This document shows, in pieces, positions 45,711 through 55,780 of a stretch of 64,000 nt of DNA (its first letter is position 1; the number at the start of each line of letters is the position of its first letter). This stretch comes from Microbacterium ulmi (GTDB lineage Bacteria; Actinomycetota; Actinomycetes; Actinomycetales; Microbacteriaceae). Location: NCBI RefSeq assembly GCF_011759705.1, contig NZ_JAAOZF010000001.1, positions 1,795,152 to 1,859,151 on the forward strand, given 5' to 3'. The notes under the pieces were generated by a model. That model ran no database searches, was not told where the DNA came from, and was given only the letters and a program-made list of their open reading frames with translations. A program made the position numbers and the translations under genes.

Positions 45711-46948
45711 ATGATGGCGTCACCGTCGCCGGCGTGTGCCTCGTGAAGAGCTGGCCCGTGGCCGGGTGTGAGCGAGCTCTGGAGGATGAGGGCGGCGGCG
45801 CCGACGGCCGCCGAGTCGCGCGGGTTGCTCGACAGCGCGACGTCGATCCCGTGGGCCCTGCGCGCGAAGGCGCGCTCGGCGAGCACGGCGCCGATCTCGC
45901 GGGCATAGATCGACCCCGCGATCGCGAAGCCCCAGCCGGCGAGCGTGATGCTGTCGGGGTCGACGATGTTCGCGAAGTTCACGGTCGCCTCCGCGAGATG
46001 CCGCGCCGAGGCGACGATGAGGTCGAGCGCGCGGGGATGCCCCTGGACGGCCGCCCGTGCGATCGCGTCGAAGGCCCGTACGACCTCCGTGTCGAGTTCG
46101 AGCTCGTCAGCGAGACGTGCATCCGAGCGCGCCTCGGCGACGACGGCCGATGGAGCCGCATACCGCTCGACGCACCCCCGGTTGCCGCAGAAGCAGTCCC
46201 GGCCGTTCAGGTCTATCGAGACGTGCCCGAGCTCGGTGGTGTTGGAGCTCGAGCCGCGATACAGGGCGCCGCTCGAGACGAGGCCGGCGCCGATCCCCCC
46301 GCCCATGTAGAGACACGCGTACGTCGACTCCCGCGAGATCTGGCGCGTCCAGAACTCACCGACGGCCGATGCGGCCGAGTCGTTGTCGACGAGGACCGGC
46401 GGGCCGACGCGGCGCGCGAAGGCGTCGCGGAGCGGGAAGTCGACCCAGCGTCGCAGCGACGGTGGTCCGACCACGAGCCCGCGCTCGACGTTGATCGGTC
46501 CCGGTGCGACGACCGCGACTCCCGCGACGCGGCTCTCGTCCGCGCCGAGGCCGTCGAGGAAGGCGCGGTAGTCGTCGACGAGGCGATCGATGACGACCTG
46601 CGGGGCGTCGACTCCCGCCCCCGCGAAGCCCTGCCTACCGAAGATCCCTCCCGTGGAGTCGACCGCGACGAAGACGGAGTCCTCGACGCCCAGCTGGATG
46701 CCGATCGCAATGACCGCGCGCGCGTTGATCGTGAGCAGGGTGCGCGGCTTGCCCGCCGTCGGCGTCGTGCTTCCGGTCTCGCGCACGAGGCCGTCCTGGA
46801 TGAGCTTGCGGACGATGATCGACACGGCGGGCTGCGTCAGGCCCGTCGCCGCTGTGAGCTCGACTCGACTGATCGGCCCCGAGGAACGTATCAGGTCGAC
46901 GATCAGGGCTCGGCTGCCGGGACCAGCCGAAGTCTCTCGTCGTGCCAC
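45707..46948 (-). CDS. ROK-family transcriptional regulator (XylR/NagC type)
   Basis: 413 residues. N-terminal winged helix (about 10-65): LIRSSGPISRVELTAATGLTQPAVSIIVRKLIQDGLV. The ROK sugar-binding domain follows, with VDNDSAASAVGE, GGGIGAGLVSSG and the zinc motif CFCGNRGCVERYA, so sugar binding and metal are intact. It likely represses through the two TTAGAT-N9-ATCTAA sites that flank this regulator pair. Divergent from the LacI-like sensor gene. Confidence 0.92.
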   Translation of the reverse strand: MARRETSAGPGSRALIVDLIRSSGPISRVELTAATGLTQPAVSIIVRKLIQDGLVRETGSTTPTAGKPRTLLTINARAVIAIGIQLGVEDSVFVAVDSTGGIFGRQGFAGAGVDAPQVVIDRLVDDYRAFLDGLGADESRVAGVAVVAPGPINVERGLVVGPPSLRRWVDFPLRDAFARRVGPPVLVDNDSAASAVGEFWTRQISRESTYACLYMGGGIGAGLVSSGALYRGSSSNTTELGHVSIDLNGRDCFCGNRGCVERYAAPSAVVAEARSDARLADELELDTEVVRAFDAIARAAVQGHPRALDLIVASARHLAEATVNFANIVDPDSITLAGWGFAIAGSIYAREIGAVLAERAFARRAHGIDVALSSNPRDSAAVGAAALILQSSLTPGHGPALHEAHAGDGDAII

Positions 46949-47042
46949 AATTCCTCCGGGTCATGGGCGTCCTGCGCGACGCTGCAAGTAGGGTAATGCA
47001 GGCTGGCGACGACTCTTCGGACGGCCGCACAGGAGGTGGGCG

Positions 47043-47903
47043 ATGGGTGAGGAGTCTATCCGTCGCGCCCCGATCGGACTCGTCCTCGCCCGGCCGGCCG
47101 AGATTCTCGGCGCCGAGGCCTACTACCACGAGCTCGTCGCGGGAGCCGAGCGCGCACTGTCGCAAAGCGGGCGCGGAGTGCTCCTCCAGGTCGTCCCGAC
47201 GCGTGGGGAAGAGCTCGACTCGTATCGCCGATGGGCCGCGGACGGACGCGTCGACGGCGTGATCCTCGTCGACCTGTCTCCGGACGACCCCCGGACCTCC
47301 CTCGTGCAGGAGCTGGGCCTGCCCGCCGTCGCGATCGCCGATCCCTCTTCGAGCGCCGGCCTCGGGACCGTATGGACTCAGGACGACCTCGCGATGGAGA
47401 TCGCGGTCAGGTACCTCGCGGGCCTCGGCCACGAGCGGCTCGCCCACGTGAGCGGTCCGGAGGCGATGGCCCACACGCGGATCCGCGCGGCCGCGTTCGA
47501 CGCGACGCTCGCAGAGCTGGGGCTCACCGGGGTGCGGATCGCATCGGATTACGCCCGGGAGGGCGGGCGCGATGCGGTGGTGCGCCTGCTGGAGGCCGAG
47601 CCGCCGACCGCGATCGTCTTCGACAACGACCTCATGGCGCTCGGCGGCCTCGAGGCATGTCGCAGCCGGGGGATCGTCGTGCCGTCGCAGCTGTCGCTGC
47701 TCGCGTGGGACGACTCGGCGCTCGCGCAGCTGGCGGAGCCGTCGCTGTCGGCGATGAGTCACGATGTCCAGAAGGTCGGCGACCTCGCTGCGAAGGCGGT
47801 GCTCGCCGCGATCGCGGGATCCGAGCCCGAGGTGGTGGCGACGCGGCATCCGGAGCTCGTCGTGCGGGGCAGCACGGGTCCTCTCGCGCATTTAGATAAA
47901 TAA
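47043..47903 (+). CDS. LacI/GalR-type sugar-sensor domain protein lacking the HTH
   Basis: 286 residues starting directly at the periplasmic-binding-protein-like effector core (IGLVLARPAEILGAEAYYHELVAG) and ending in a normal LacI C-terminus (LSLLAWDDSALAQLAEPSLSAM). The ~55-residue N-terminal helix-turn-helix is absent and the ATG has a perfect AGGAGG, so this is the true start, not a truncation by misreading. It cannot bind DNA as LacI does; it might sense sugar and modulate the divergent ROK regulator, or be a decoy. Its stop codon lies in operator copy 2. Confidence 0.85.
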   Translation: MGEESIRRAPIGLVLARPAEILGAEAYYHELVAGAERALSQSGRGVLLQVVPTRGEELDSYRRWAADGRVDGVILVDLSPDDPRTSLVQELGLPAVAIADPSSSAGLGTVWTQDDLAMEIAVRYLAGLGHERLAHVSGPEAMAHTRIRAAAFDATLAELGLTGVRIASDYAREGGRDAVVRLLEAEPPTAIVFDNDLMALGGLEACRSRGIVVPSQLSLLAWDDSALAQLAEPSLSAMSHDVQKVGDLAAKAVLAAIAGSEPEVVATRHPELVVRGSTGPLAHLDK

Positions 47904-47912
47904 TTCATCTAA
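47892..47912 (+). promoter_or_regulatory. ROK operator, copy 2 (mannosidase operon)
   Basis: TTAGAT (47892-47897), 9 bases, ATCTAA (47907-47912), then three bases and TTGACA (47916-47921). Same element, spacing and -35 box as copy 1, in the orientation of the beta-mannosidase operon. Confidence 0.75.
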
Positions 47913-48006
47913 AGGTTGACATCCGAGTTTCCTCCTCGGCATCCTGATGCAGTCGAACTTCCCCGCCGCGGCCCTGTGGCGTGACGGGGACCTGCCAGGA
48001 GCCCGA

Positions 48007-50568
48007 ATGAGCCTTTCCGCGAAGACGCTGACGTCTGCCATCCACCGCCTCGATCTCGGGGGAGCGTGGGATCTGCGCTTCGTCGCGGGTCCCGACGAAG
48101 CCCCCGACGCCGTGCGTGCGAGCGCCCTCCCCGCCGTCGTGCCGGGCCAGGTCCACACCGACCTGCTGCGCAGCGGCCTGCTCACCGACCCCGATGTCGG
48201 ATTCGGCGAGCAGGAGCAGACCTGGATCGGGCACTCGACGTGGAGCTACTCGCGGGAGTTCACGTGGACCCCCCGGCCGGGCCGCGTGCAGCTCGTCGCC
48301 GACGGACTCGACACCGTCGCCGAGGTGCGCGTCAACGGCCGCGTCGTCGCGCGCACGAACGACCAGCACATCGGCTTCCGCTGGGACGTCGCGGACGCCC
48401 TCGAAGTAGGCGCCAACACGATCGAGGTCGTCTTCGCGTCGGCGTGGGACGCCGCGTACGCCCGCGAGCACTCCCACGGCCCGCTGCCCACGCCGTACGA
48501 CGAGCCTTACCCGTACCTGCGCAAGAGCGCGTGCAACTTCGGATGGGACTGGGGCCCGCACTACGTGACGGCCGGCATCTGGAAGCCGATCGCGATCGAG
48601 GCGTGGACCTCGCGCATCGATCACGTCCGGCCCCTCGTCACGGTCGAGCCGAACGGGCGCGGCGCGGTGGTCGACGTGATCGTGCGGACGGAGCTCGGGG
48701 CGTCCGCCGACGTCTCCGTCGCGGCGACCCTCCGCACGGAGCGCGGCGAGGCCGTCGCGCACGCCGACGCACCGGCGCATTCCGGCGACACGTCCCTCGT
48801 GCTGGATCTGGTCGATCCCGAGTTGTGGTGGCCCGCCGGCTACGGCGCCCACCCCCTGTACACGCTCGATGTCGCGCTCACCGACGACGACGGCGTCGTG
48901 CTCGACAGCTGGACGAAGCGGATCGGCATCCGGGACGTCCGCGTGGATGTCGCGGACGACGCCGCAGGGCAGCAGTGGTCGATCGCCGTCAACGGGCGGC
49001 GCGTCCGCGTGCGCGGGTACAACTGGATCCCCGAGGACCCGTTCATCGCCGAGGTGACGTCGGCGCGCCTCGACCAGCGGCTCGATCAGGCGCTCGGCGG
49101 CGGCGCCAACCTCCTGCGCGTGTGGGGCGGAGGGTACTTCGCGACAGAGGAGTTCCTCGCGGGCTGCGACGAGCGCGGACTCATGGTGTGGCACGACTTC
49201 CTCTTCGCCTGCGCCGCGTACGACGAGAGCGAGGATGTCGCCGAGCTCATCGCGACGGAGGCCTCGCAGGCCGTCGCCCGGCTCAGCTCCCACCCGTCCG
49301 TCGTGCTGTGGTGCGGCGGCAACGAGTGCGTGTGGGGCCACCAGGAGTGGGGCTGGGACGACCAGCTCGGCGATCGCGCGTGGGGCAACGGGTACTACAC
49401 GCGACTGCTGCCCGGCATCCTGGCCGATCTCGACCCGACGCGCCCGTACATTCCGAACAGCCCGTGGTCGACGCTTCCCGGAGCGCTCGTGAGCGACGCG
49501 GCATCCGGTCCCACCCACTTGTGGGACGTGTGGAACAACCGCGACTACACGCACTACCGCGACTCTTCGCCCGCGTTCGTGTCGGAGATGGGCTGGTGCG
49601 CGCCGCCCGCGATCACGACGCTGCGCAGCGTCGTGACGGAGGGACCGCTGGCGCCGTCGAACCCGCAGGTCGTGCACCACATGCGTGCGTCCGACGGAAT
49701 GCACAAGCTCGCGCAGGGCCTCAAGCCCTACTTCGCGACGCCGCAGACGGAGCAGGACTGGGTGTTCCGCACACAGCTGGTCCAGGCGCGTGCGGTCCAG
49801 ACCGGGACCGAGTGGCTGCGCAGCCTCGACCGCTGCGCGGGCGTCGTCATCTGGCAGCTCAACGACTGCTGGCCCGTCCTGAGCTGGTCGGCGGTCGACG
49901 CGGCCGGCATCGAGAAGCCCTCGTGGTACGCGCTGCGCCGCGCGTTCGCGCCCCACCTCCTGACGATCCAGCCGGTCATCCCGGGCGGCGCGCAGGATCC
50001 GACCGGCCCCGACGGACTCGAGATCGTCGCGGTCAACGACGGACTCGCCCCGTGGACCCTCGACGTCGAGGTGACGCGCCGCGACTCGAGCGGCGCCGTG
50101 CTGGCGCGGGAGACGCACGCACTCGTCGCGCCCGCCGACGCGAACGCGCGCGTCGTGATCGACCCGGCGGTCGCGCGCCCCGGTGTCGCGGAGGACGAGT
50201 TCCTCGTCGTCCAGGCGGGTGAGCACCGCGCCGTGTGGATGTTCGTGCCCGACCGTCGACGGACGCTGCCGCAGGCCCGATGGACCGTGACGACGGATGC
50301 CGCGGCCGACCGCCTCATCGTGATCGTCGAGGCGCACACGGTCGTCGTCGACCTCTGCCTCTGTGCGGATCTCGTCGCCGTCGACCTGGGACTGCCCGCA
50401 GCGAGCCTCGTGGTCGACGAGCAGCTCGTGACGCTGCTGCCGGGCGAGCGGCACGCGTTCGAGCTGCGCTCGCGCGACGGCGGCGCGGTGTTCCCGTCCG
50501 TCGTCGCGGCTCTCCCGGCCGGCGCCCTGCGCGCCGCGAACGACGCCGACTCGGCGGCGCGGACGTGA
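48007..50568 (+). CDS. GH2 beta-mannosidase
   Basis: 853 residues. Jelly-roll sugar-binding domain first ([27 protein letters not shown]), then Ig-like and TIM-barrel domains. The acid/base Glu is in [10 protein letters not shown] and the nucleophile Glu in [10 protein letters not shown], both typical of GH2 beta-mannosidases. No signal peptide, so it acts on imported manno-oligosaccharides to give mannose. ATG 48007 behind AGGAG is preferred to ATG 47947. First gene of the rightward operon; overlaps the kinase start. Confidence 0.93.
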   Translation: MSLSAKTLTSAIHRLDLGGAWDLRFVAGPDEAPDAVRASALPAVVPGQVHTDLLRSGLLTDPDVGFGEQEQTWIGHSTWSYSREFTWTPRPGRVQLVADGLDTVAEVRVNGRVVARTNDQHIGFRWDVADALEVGANTIEVVFASAWDAAYAREHSHGPLPTPYDEPYPYLRKSACNFGWDWGPHYVTAGIWKPIAIEAWTSRIDHVRPLVTVEPNGRGAVVDVIVRTELGASADVSVAATLRTERGEAVAHADAPAHSGDTSLVLDLVDPELWWPAGYGAHPLYTLDVALTDDDGVVLDSWTKRIGIRDVRVDVADDAAGQQWSIAVNGRRVRVRGYNWIPEDPFIAEVTSARLDQRLDQALGGGANLLRVWGGGYFATEEFLAGCDERGLMVWHDFLFACAAYDESEDVAELIATEASQAVARLSSHPSVVLWCGGNECVWGHQEWGWDDQLGDRAWGNGYYTRLLPGILADLDPTRPYIPNSPWSTLPGALVSDAASGPTHLWDVWNNRDYTHYRDSSPAFVSEMGWCAPPAITTLRSVVTEGPLAPSNPQVVHHMRASDGMHKLAQGLKPYFATPQTEQDWVFRTQLVQARAVQTGTEWLRSLDRCAGVVIWQLNDCWPVLSWSAVDAAGIEKPSWYALRRAFAPHLLTIQPVIPGGAQDPTGPDGLEIVAVNDGLAPWTLDVEVTRRDSSGAVLARETHALVAPADANARVVIDPAVARPGVAEDEFLVVQAGEHRAVWMFVPDRRRTLPQARWTVTTDAAADRLIVIVEAHTVVVDLCLCADLVAVDLGLPAASLVVDEQLVTLLPGERHAFELRSRDGGAVFPSVVAALPAGALRAANDADSAART

Positions 50569-51464
50569 TCGCGGGGGTCGAGACCGGCGGCACGAAGATC
50601 ATCGCCGCGATCGCGGCGGACGAGACGCCGGATGCCATCGAAGACCTCATCGAGATCGCGACGACGACCCCCGACGACGCGGCGGCGCGTCTGCGGGGCT
50701 TCCTCGACTCGCGGGGGAGCGACGCTCCGCGCCACGTCGGTGTCGCGGCCTTCGGCCCGCTCGACCTCGATCCGCTGTCACCGACGTTCGGCTTCATCAC
50801 GGCGACCCCCAAGCCGGGATGGAGCGGGACGTCGCTCCCAGACCTGCTCGGACCCGAGCGCTCGCTCTCGTTCGTCTCCGACGTGACGGGAGCGGCCCTC
50901 GGCGAGGGTGCGCTCGGCGCGACGGCGGGCGTCCGGGACTCCGCGTACGTGACGGTCGGCACCGGCATCGGGGTCGGTGCGCTCGTGGCGCGGCGCCCGA
51001 TCTCGGAGATCTCGCACCCCGAGCTCGGGCACATCGCGGTGCGGCGGCATCCCCACGACCGGTTCCGGGGAGTATGCCCCTTCCACGAGGACTGCGCGGA
51101 GGGTCTCGCCTCCGGCCCCGCGATCGCTGCCCGGTGGGGTCGCCCCACCCGCGAGCTCGGCGCCGATCTCGAGCGGGCGGCAGAGCTCGAGGCGTTCTAC
51201 CTCGCACAGCTGCTCGCGGCCGTCACGTACGCCTACCGGCCCGAGCGGATCGTCCTCGGCGGCGGCGCGACGAAGATCCCCGGGGTGCTCGAGGCGACGC
51301 GAGGAGCGCTCGTGCCCGAGATCAACGGAGCACTCGGAGACGAGCATCCTTCGCGTGACCCGCGCATCTTCATCGTGCCGCCGCTGCTCGGCGACCTCTC
51401 CGGCGTCCACGGCGCCCTCCAGCTCGCCGCCGTGAGCGCGCGATCCGTCGCCCCCGTCCACTGA
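50565..51464 (+). CDS. ROK-family sugar kinase (fructokinase/mannokinase type)
   Basis: 299 residues. N-terminal ATP motif GVETGGTK, catalytic DVTGAALGE, glycine motif [12 protein letters not shown] and the zinc region with [29 protein letters not shown], which is the ScrK-type fructokinase pattern. Such enzymes often also phosphorylate mannose; placed after beta-mannosidase, a mannokinase role is plausible. GTG 50565 overlaps the preceding stop. Confidence 0.9.
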   Translation: MIAGVETGGTKIIAAIAADETPDAIEDLIEIATTTPDDAAARLRGFLDSRGSDAPRHVGVAAFGPLDLDPLSPTFGFITATPKPGWSGTSLPDLLGPERSLSFVSDVTGAALGEGALGATAGVRDSAYVTVGTGIGVGALVARRPISEISHPELGHIAVRRHPHDRFRGVCPFHEDCAEGLASGPAIAARWGRPTRELGADLERAAELEAFYLAQLLAAVTYAYRPERIVLGGGATKIPGVLEATRGALVPEINGALGDEHPSRDPRIFIVPPLLGDLSGVHGALQLAAVSARSVAPVH

Positions 51465-51505
51465 GCCGAACCACCCTGTCGAGAACCCCTGTCGAAGGAG
51501 ACACG

Positions 51506-54500
51506 TTGAGAAACTCGAGGCACATCCGCATGCTCGCCGCCCTCGCGGCGGCGGGCGTCGTCACGGCGCTGCTGACGGCAGCTCCGGCGACGGCGGCCGT
51601 CCCCCCACCCGCGTCTTCGCAGGCGCCCACGGCACCCTGGAGCTCTATGAACACAGACTTCGTCGCGCGAGACGCGGCCCGCCTGACCCTCGGCGGCGCG
51701 CCGTTCCGGTTCAACGGCGCGAACCTCTATTGGCTCGGGCTCGACGAGAACGTCGGAGGGGTCGCATATCCGACGTTCTTCCGCATCAAGGACGCGCTCG
51801 ACGCGGCGAGGGAGCTCGGCCTCACGGTCGTGCGCTCCCACATGATGACCTCGACGAGCCAGAACGGCGCGAATCCGCTCGCGATCATGCCGACGCTCGG
51901 CGAGTACAACGACGCCGCGTTCGCGACCGTCGACTTCGCGATCGCGTACGCGGGCTCGATCGGCATCCGCCTCGTCCTGCCGCTCACCGACGAATGGTCG
52001 TACTACCACGGCGGTCACCGCGACTTCACGGCCCCGCTCGGCCTGCAGCCGACGGACTTCTACTCGGACCCCACCGCGATCGCGGCGTATCAGGACTACG
52101 TCGGGCACATCCTCGCCCGCACGAACGCCCTGACGGGCATCCCGTACGTCGACGACCCGACGGTGCTCGCGTGGGAGCTCGGCAATGAGCTCGAGAACAT
52201 GACGACCGGGTGGATCGCCGACCAGGTCGACTTCATCAAGGCGCGCGCACCGCACCAGCTCGTCGCGGCGGGCCGGCGCTTCGACATCGACGCCGACACG
52301 CTCGCGGTGCCCGGCCTCGACATCGTCGACATGCACTACTACCCGCCGACGGCCGAGAAGGTCGCGGCGGACGCGAAGACCGTCGTCGACGCCGGCAAGG
52401 TCTACATCGCGGGCGAGTACGGGTCGAACTCGGCATCCTCGGCCCTGTTCGATCCGCTCGCGGCGAACTCCGACGTGACGGGACTCATGCTGTGGTCCCT
52501 CTTCCCGCACAACGACCGCGGCGGATTCGTCGCGCACGACGACGGCTTCACGACGCACTACCCCGGGACGACCGACAAGATGCGCGCCCAGACGGCCGCG
52601 GTGAAGGCGTACTCCGAGAAGCTCGGCGCGCACGCCGGCGCGATCGCGCTGGACGCCCCGCTCATCACGGAGGTCTCGAACCGCAGCGGCATCAAGTCGG
52701 TCGCGTGGCGCGGCAGCGCGGGGGCGACGGCGTACCGCATCGAGCGTTCGAGCGGATCGGGCGGCTGGACCGTCGTCGCGGAGGTGCCGGCAGAGGCGTC
52801 GCCCGTGCTCGACCCCGGATCGGCGGGTGACGTCGTCTACCGCGTCGTCGCCGTCGCACCCGGCAAGGCCGATGCGACGTCGGCCGAGGTCCCGGTGGCC
52901 GCCGCGGCAGGCGTCGTCGTCGACCCGCTCGAGAGCCTCTCGATCGCGACGGCGGCGCACGACGTCGGCATCGCGGCGAGCCCCGCGGGAGGACGCGCGG
53001 TCGCGACCGGCGACGCTGCGTCGATCACGTGGACCGCTCCGGGCGCGCGCAGCGCACGATTCCTGCTCGGCGCCGGATCGGCAGCCGACGTCACGATCGC
53101 GTCGAGCGAGGACGGCTCCTCGTGGACCGACGCCGCGACGACCGTGTCGGGCGGCGAGATCCGAGCCGACAGACTGTCCGGCGGCCTCGTCCGCGTCTCG
53201 TGGAAACGGGATGCCGGCATCGAGCTCGTCCGTGCGACGCTGACCTCCGTCCCGCCGAAGGCGGCGCTCGTCGACCCGCTCGACAACCTCTCGCTCACGT
53301 CGTCGCACACGGGCGCGCTCAGCATCGACACGGGCAACGTGGGTCTCTTCGCGGGAGACGCGGGCCGGCTCAAGCGCGACAGCGCCGACCCCGCGAGCGT
53401 CACCTGGTCGGTGGACGACGTCACGGGGGTCGACCTCGTCGCATGGTACTGGCCCGACCGGCCCGTCATCCCGCTCGTCATCCGCGGCTCGGCCGACGGC
53501 ACGACGTGGACAGACCTGGCTCCCGTCATCACGGGCGGAGCGGGCAACTGGAAGCGCTTCGACTACTCGCTGCGGGGCCTGTCGGGCCTCAACCACATCC
53601 AGGTGTCGTGGGACGGCGCGAAGGGCGAGCCGTGGACTCCGCAGATCGGCGGAGCGACGTTGTACTCGTCCGCCGAGGGCGCAGTCGCCGCGCCGGGATC
53701 CTTCGGCCTGCTCTCGCCGGCCGACGGTGCGACGGAGGTCAACGGCTCGCCGCGGCTCACGTGGACGAGCGCTCCGGATGCCGCGTACTATCGCGTCGTC
53801 GTCGCAACCGACGCCTCCTTCACGAAGGTCGTCGAGGAGTCCGCTGCGGTCACCGGGACGGGCTACACGATCAGCGCGCGCCTCACGCCGGGAACGACCT
53901 ACCACTGGCGCGTGACGGCCGTCAACGGCGCCGGTCAGACGGTCGCGACGCCGGCGTCGGCATCCTTCCGCACGACTCCGCTGCCGACGCAGGTGCAGAC
54001 GATCGACGACTTCGAGGGCTACGCCGACGCGGCCGCGCTCGCAGCCGCCTACCCGCGCAATACGGGCGGAGGCACGGTGCAGGCATCGCTGACGTCCAAC
54101 CCGACGACGGGGTCGAAGGCGGCCGAGTTCGCCTACGACCTGACTGGGCCCGGCTACGCCGGCATCATCCGCACCTTCGCTGAGCCACGCAACTGGTGGG
54201 GATACCGCGGCATCCAGTTCGATGCGAAGGCGGCGAGCGGCGAGAAGATCGCGGTGCAGTTCGTCGCGGCGGGCTCGTACTGGGAGGCGGATGTCGACGC
54301 CGTCGACGGCTGGCACCACTACGAGATCGACTTCGACCGCTTCGCGCCCCCCTCGTGGGCGGGATCGGCGGAGCTCGACCTGACCCGTGTGTCGCAGCAC
54401 GCGTTCTACCGCAACGGCACGGGCACGGGCACGCTGACGATCGACGACATCCGCACGACGCTCCCCGTCACGACGCCGCCGGCGCCCACCGCGCCGGTCA

Positions 54501-55033
54501 ACGTCGCAGCACCCTCTGTGACAGGCGACATCCGCGTCGGCGGCACGCTGCGGGCGAACCCGGGAACGTGGCAGGGCGAGCCGAAGCTGACGTTCCAGTG
54601 GAAGCGCGGCGGTGCCGACATCGCCGGCGCGACGAAGGCCGAGTACGTCGTCAAGGCCGCCGACGAGGGCGCAGCGCTCACGGTCGTCGTGACGGCCGTC
54701 AACGCGGGCGGCACGACGTCGGTCACGGCCCCCGCCGTCACGGTGCCCTACCGCACGGAGCTGCGACTCGACCTGTCGACGCCGCTCGGCCTGTCGATCA
54801 CGAAGGTGAAGGCGACCGTCGAGCTCAAGACGGCGGCCGATGTCCGCGGGCGCTCGGTCACGGTCACCGTCGCGGGCCAGACCGCGACGGTCGTCCTCGA
54901 CGCGAAAGGCAAGGGCACCGTCATCCTGCCGAAGCTGCGGACCGGGATCTACGGCGTGCGAGCCGAGTTCGCGGGCGCCGCCTCGATCGCCGCCGCGACG
55001 AGCCCGAGCCGCCTTCTGATCATCCTCTTCTAG
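51506..55033 (+). CDS. secreted multidomain GH5-type endo-beta-mannanase
   Basis: 1175 residues. TTG start with GAAGGAG five bases upstream; Sec signal cleaved after about residue 30 (PATAA). The GH5-like barrel (about 48-375) has acid/base Glu228 (WELGNELE) and nucleophile Glu304 (IAGEYGS). Downstream: a fibronectin-like region, two discoidin-like beta domains, a further Fn3 (about 735-825), a carbohydrate-binding jelly roll (about 830-985), and Ig-like C-terminal repeats. No LPXTG or SLH anchor. It should cut polymeric mannan outside the cell. Exact GH5 subfamily is not certain. Terminator hairpin follows. Confidence 0.88.
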   Translation: MRNSRHIRMLAALAAAGVVTALLTAAPATAAVPPPASSQAPTAPWSSMNTDFVARDAARLTLGGAPFRFNGANLYWLGLDENVGGVAYPTFFRIKDALDAARELGLTVVRSHMMTSTSQNGANPLAIMPTLGEYNDAAFATVDFAIAYAGSIGIRLVLPLTDEWSYYHGGHRDFTAPLGLQPTDFYSDPTAIAAYQDYVGHILARTNALTGIPYVDDPTVLAWELGNELENMTTGWIADQVDFIKARAPHQLVAAGRRFDIDADTLAVPGLDIVDMHYYPPTAEKVAADAKTVVDAGKVYIAGEYGSNSASSALFDPLAANSDVTGLMLWSLFPHNDRGGFVAHDDGFTTHYPGTTDKMRAQTAAVKAYSEKLGAHAGAIALDAPLITEVSNRSGIKSVAWRGSAGATAYRIERSSGSGGWTVVAEVPAEASPVLDPGSAGDVVYRVVAVAPGKADATSAEVPVAAAAGVVVDPLESLSIATAAHDVGIAASPAGGRAVATGDAASITWTAPGARSARFLLGAGSAADVTIASSEDGSSWTDAATTVSGGEIRADRLSGGLVRVSWKRDAGIELVRATLTSVPPKAALVDPLDNLSLTSSHTGALSIDTGNVGLFAGDAGRLKRDSADPASVTWSVDDVTGVDLVAWYWPDRPVIPLVIRGSADGTTWTDLAPVITGGAGNWKRFDYSLRGLSGLNHIQVSWDGAKGEPWTPQIGGATLYSSAEGAVAAPGSFGLLSPADGATEVNGSPRLTWTSAPDAAYYRVVVATDASFTKVVEESAAVTGTGYTISARLTPGTTYHWRVTAVNGAGQTVATPASASFRTTPLPTQVQTIDDFEGYADAAALAAAYPRNTGGGTVQASLTSNPTTGSKAAEFAYDLTGPGYAGIIRTFAEPRNWWGYRGIQFDAKAASGEKIAVQFVAAGSYWEADVDAVDGWHHYEIDFDRFAPPSWAGSAELDLTRVSQHAFYRNGTGTGTLTIDDIRTTLPVTTPPAPTAPVNVAAPSVTGDIRVGGTLRANPGTWQGEPKLTFQWKRGGADIAGATKAEYVVKAADEGAALTVVVTAVNAGGTTSVTAPAVTVPYRTELRLDLSTPLGLSITKVKATVELKTAADVRGRSVTVTVAGQTATVVLDAKGKGTVILPKLRTGIYGVRAEFAGAASIAAATSPSRLLIILF

Positions 55034-55038
55034 CGTGT

Positions 55039-55078
55039 CGGGCGTCGTCTGCGCACCCCCCGGAGCAGGCGACGCCCG
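55039..55078 (+). terminator. strong terminator hairpin
   Basis: CGGGCGTCGTCTGC (55039-55052) pairs with GCAGGCGACGCCCG (55065-55078), a 14-base stem with one G-U pair and a C-rich loop, five bases after the mannanase stop. Confidence 0.75.
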
Positions 55079-55102
55079 GCCCCGTCCATCGAACGGAACA
55101 CC

Positions 55103-55780
55103 ATGACTGCATCCACCGTGCTCATCCTGTCCGGCTCCGGCCGGTACGCGGATCCGTGGCATCCCTTCGCCGCCACGAGCGCCATCGTCGCAGGGCTGCT
55201 GGCCGACCGAGGGCTGGCGGTCGAGGTCTCGGAAGACGTCGAAGAGCGGCTCGCCGACCTCGACGACGTCGATCTGCTCATCGTCAACGCGGGCGACCCG
55301 GTCCGGCACGACCCTGCGCCTTCAGACGCGATCCCCGCGGCGCGCGCAGGACTCGTCCGGTTCGCGGGGCGCGGGGGAGGCATCCTCGGCCTCCACGCGG
55401 CATCCGCGAGCCTCCGGCACATCCCCGAATGGTCCGAGCTGCTCGGCGGCGCCTGGATCACGGGACGTTCGATGCACCCCGAGATCGGCGAGACCGTCAT
55501 CGCCGTGACGGACGTGCCGCATCCCGTGACGGCCGGTCTCACCGAGATCGCGACGTTCGACGAGCGGTACAGCCATCTCGACCGTCGCGCCGACGTCGAC
55601 GTCCTCGCGGTGCACACGCACGACGGCATCGAGCAGCCCGTCGTATGGGCCAAGGGGCACGAGAGCCGAGCGCGAACGGTCTACTCGGCCCTCGGCCACG
55701 ACGAGCGCGCGTACGTCTCGCCGGCCGTGCAGCGACTCGTCGTCCAGGCGGCGGCGTGGGCGCTGCGGGATCCGTCGTGA
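55103..55780 (+). CDS. ThuA-like domain protein
   Basis: 225 residues of the glutamine-amidotransferase-like ThuA fold: VLILSGSGRYADPWHPF, RFAGRGGGILGLHAAS, WITGRSMHPE, WAKGHESRARTVYSALGHD. ThuA proteins are linked to oxidation or isomerisation steps in disaccharide use; no catalytic cysteine nucleophile is evident. Its stop overlaps the aldo/keto reductase GTG. Starts a three-gene coupled unit after the mannanase terminator. Confidence 0.85.
   Translation: MTASTVLILSGSGRYADPWHPFAATSAIVAGLLADRGLAVEVSEDVEERLADLDDVDLLIVNAGDPVRHDPAPSDAIPAARAGLVRFAGRGGGILGLHAASASLRHIPEWSELLGGAWITGRSMHPEIGETVIAVTDVPHPVTAGLTEIATFDERYSHLDRRADVDVLAVHTHDGIEQPVVWAKGHESRARTVYSALGHDERAYVSPAVQRLVVQAAAWALRDPS

Noticed and set aside
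44192..46996. 934-residue plus-strand frame opposite the binding-protein and ROK genes
   Set aside because: Shadow frame crossing two gene boundaries and the 45690 operator.
51233..55309. Very long open frame on the minus strand opposite the mannanase gene
   Set aside because: Arginine/aspartate/valine-rich translation with no domain, typical of the shadow frame of a GC-rich gene; the plus strand has signal peptide, catalytic motifs and a ribosome site.
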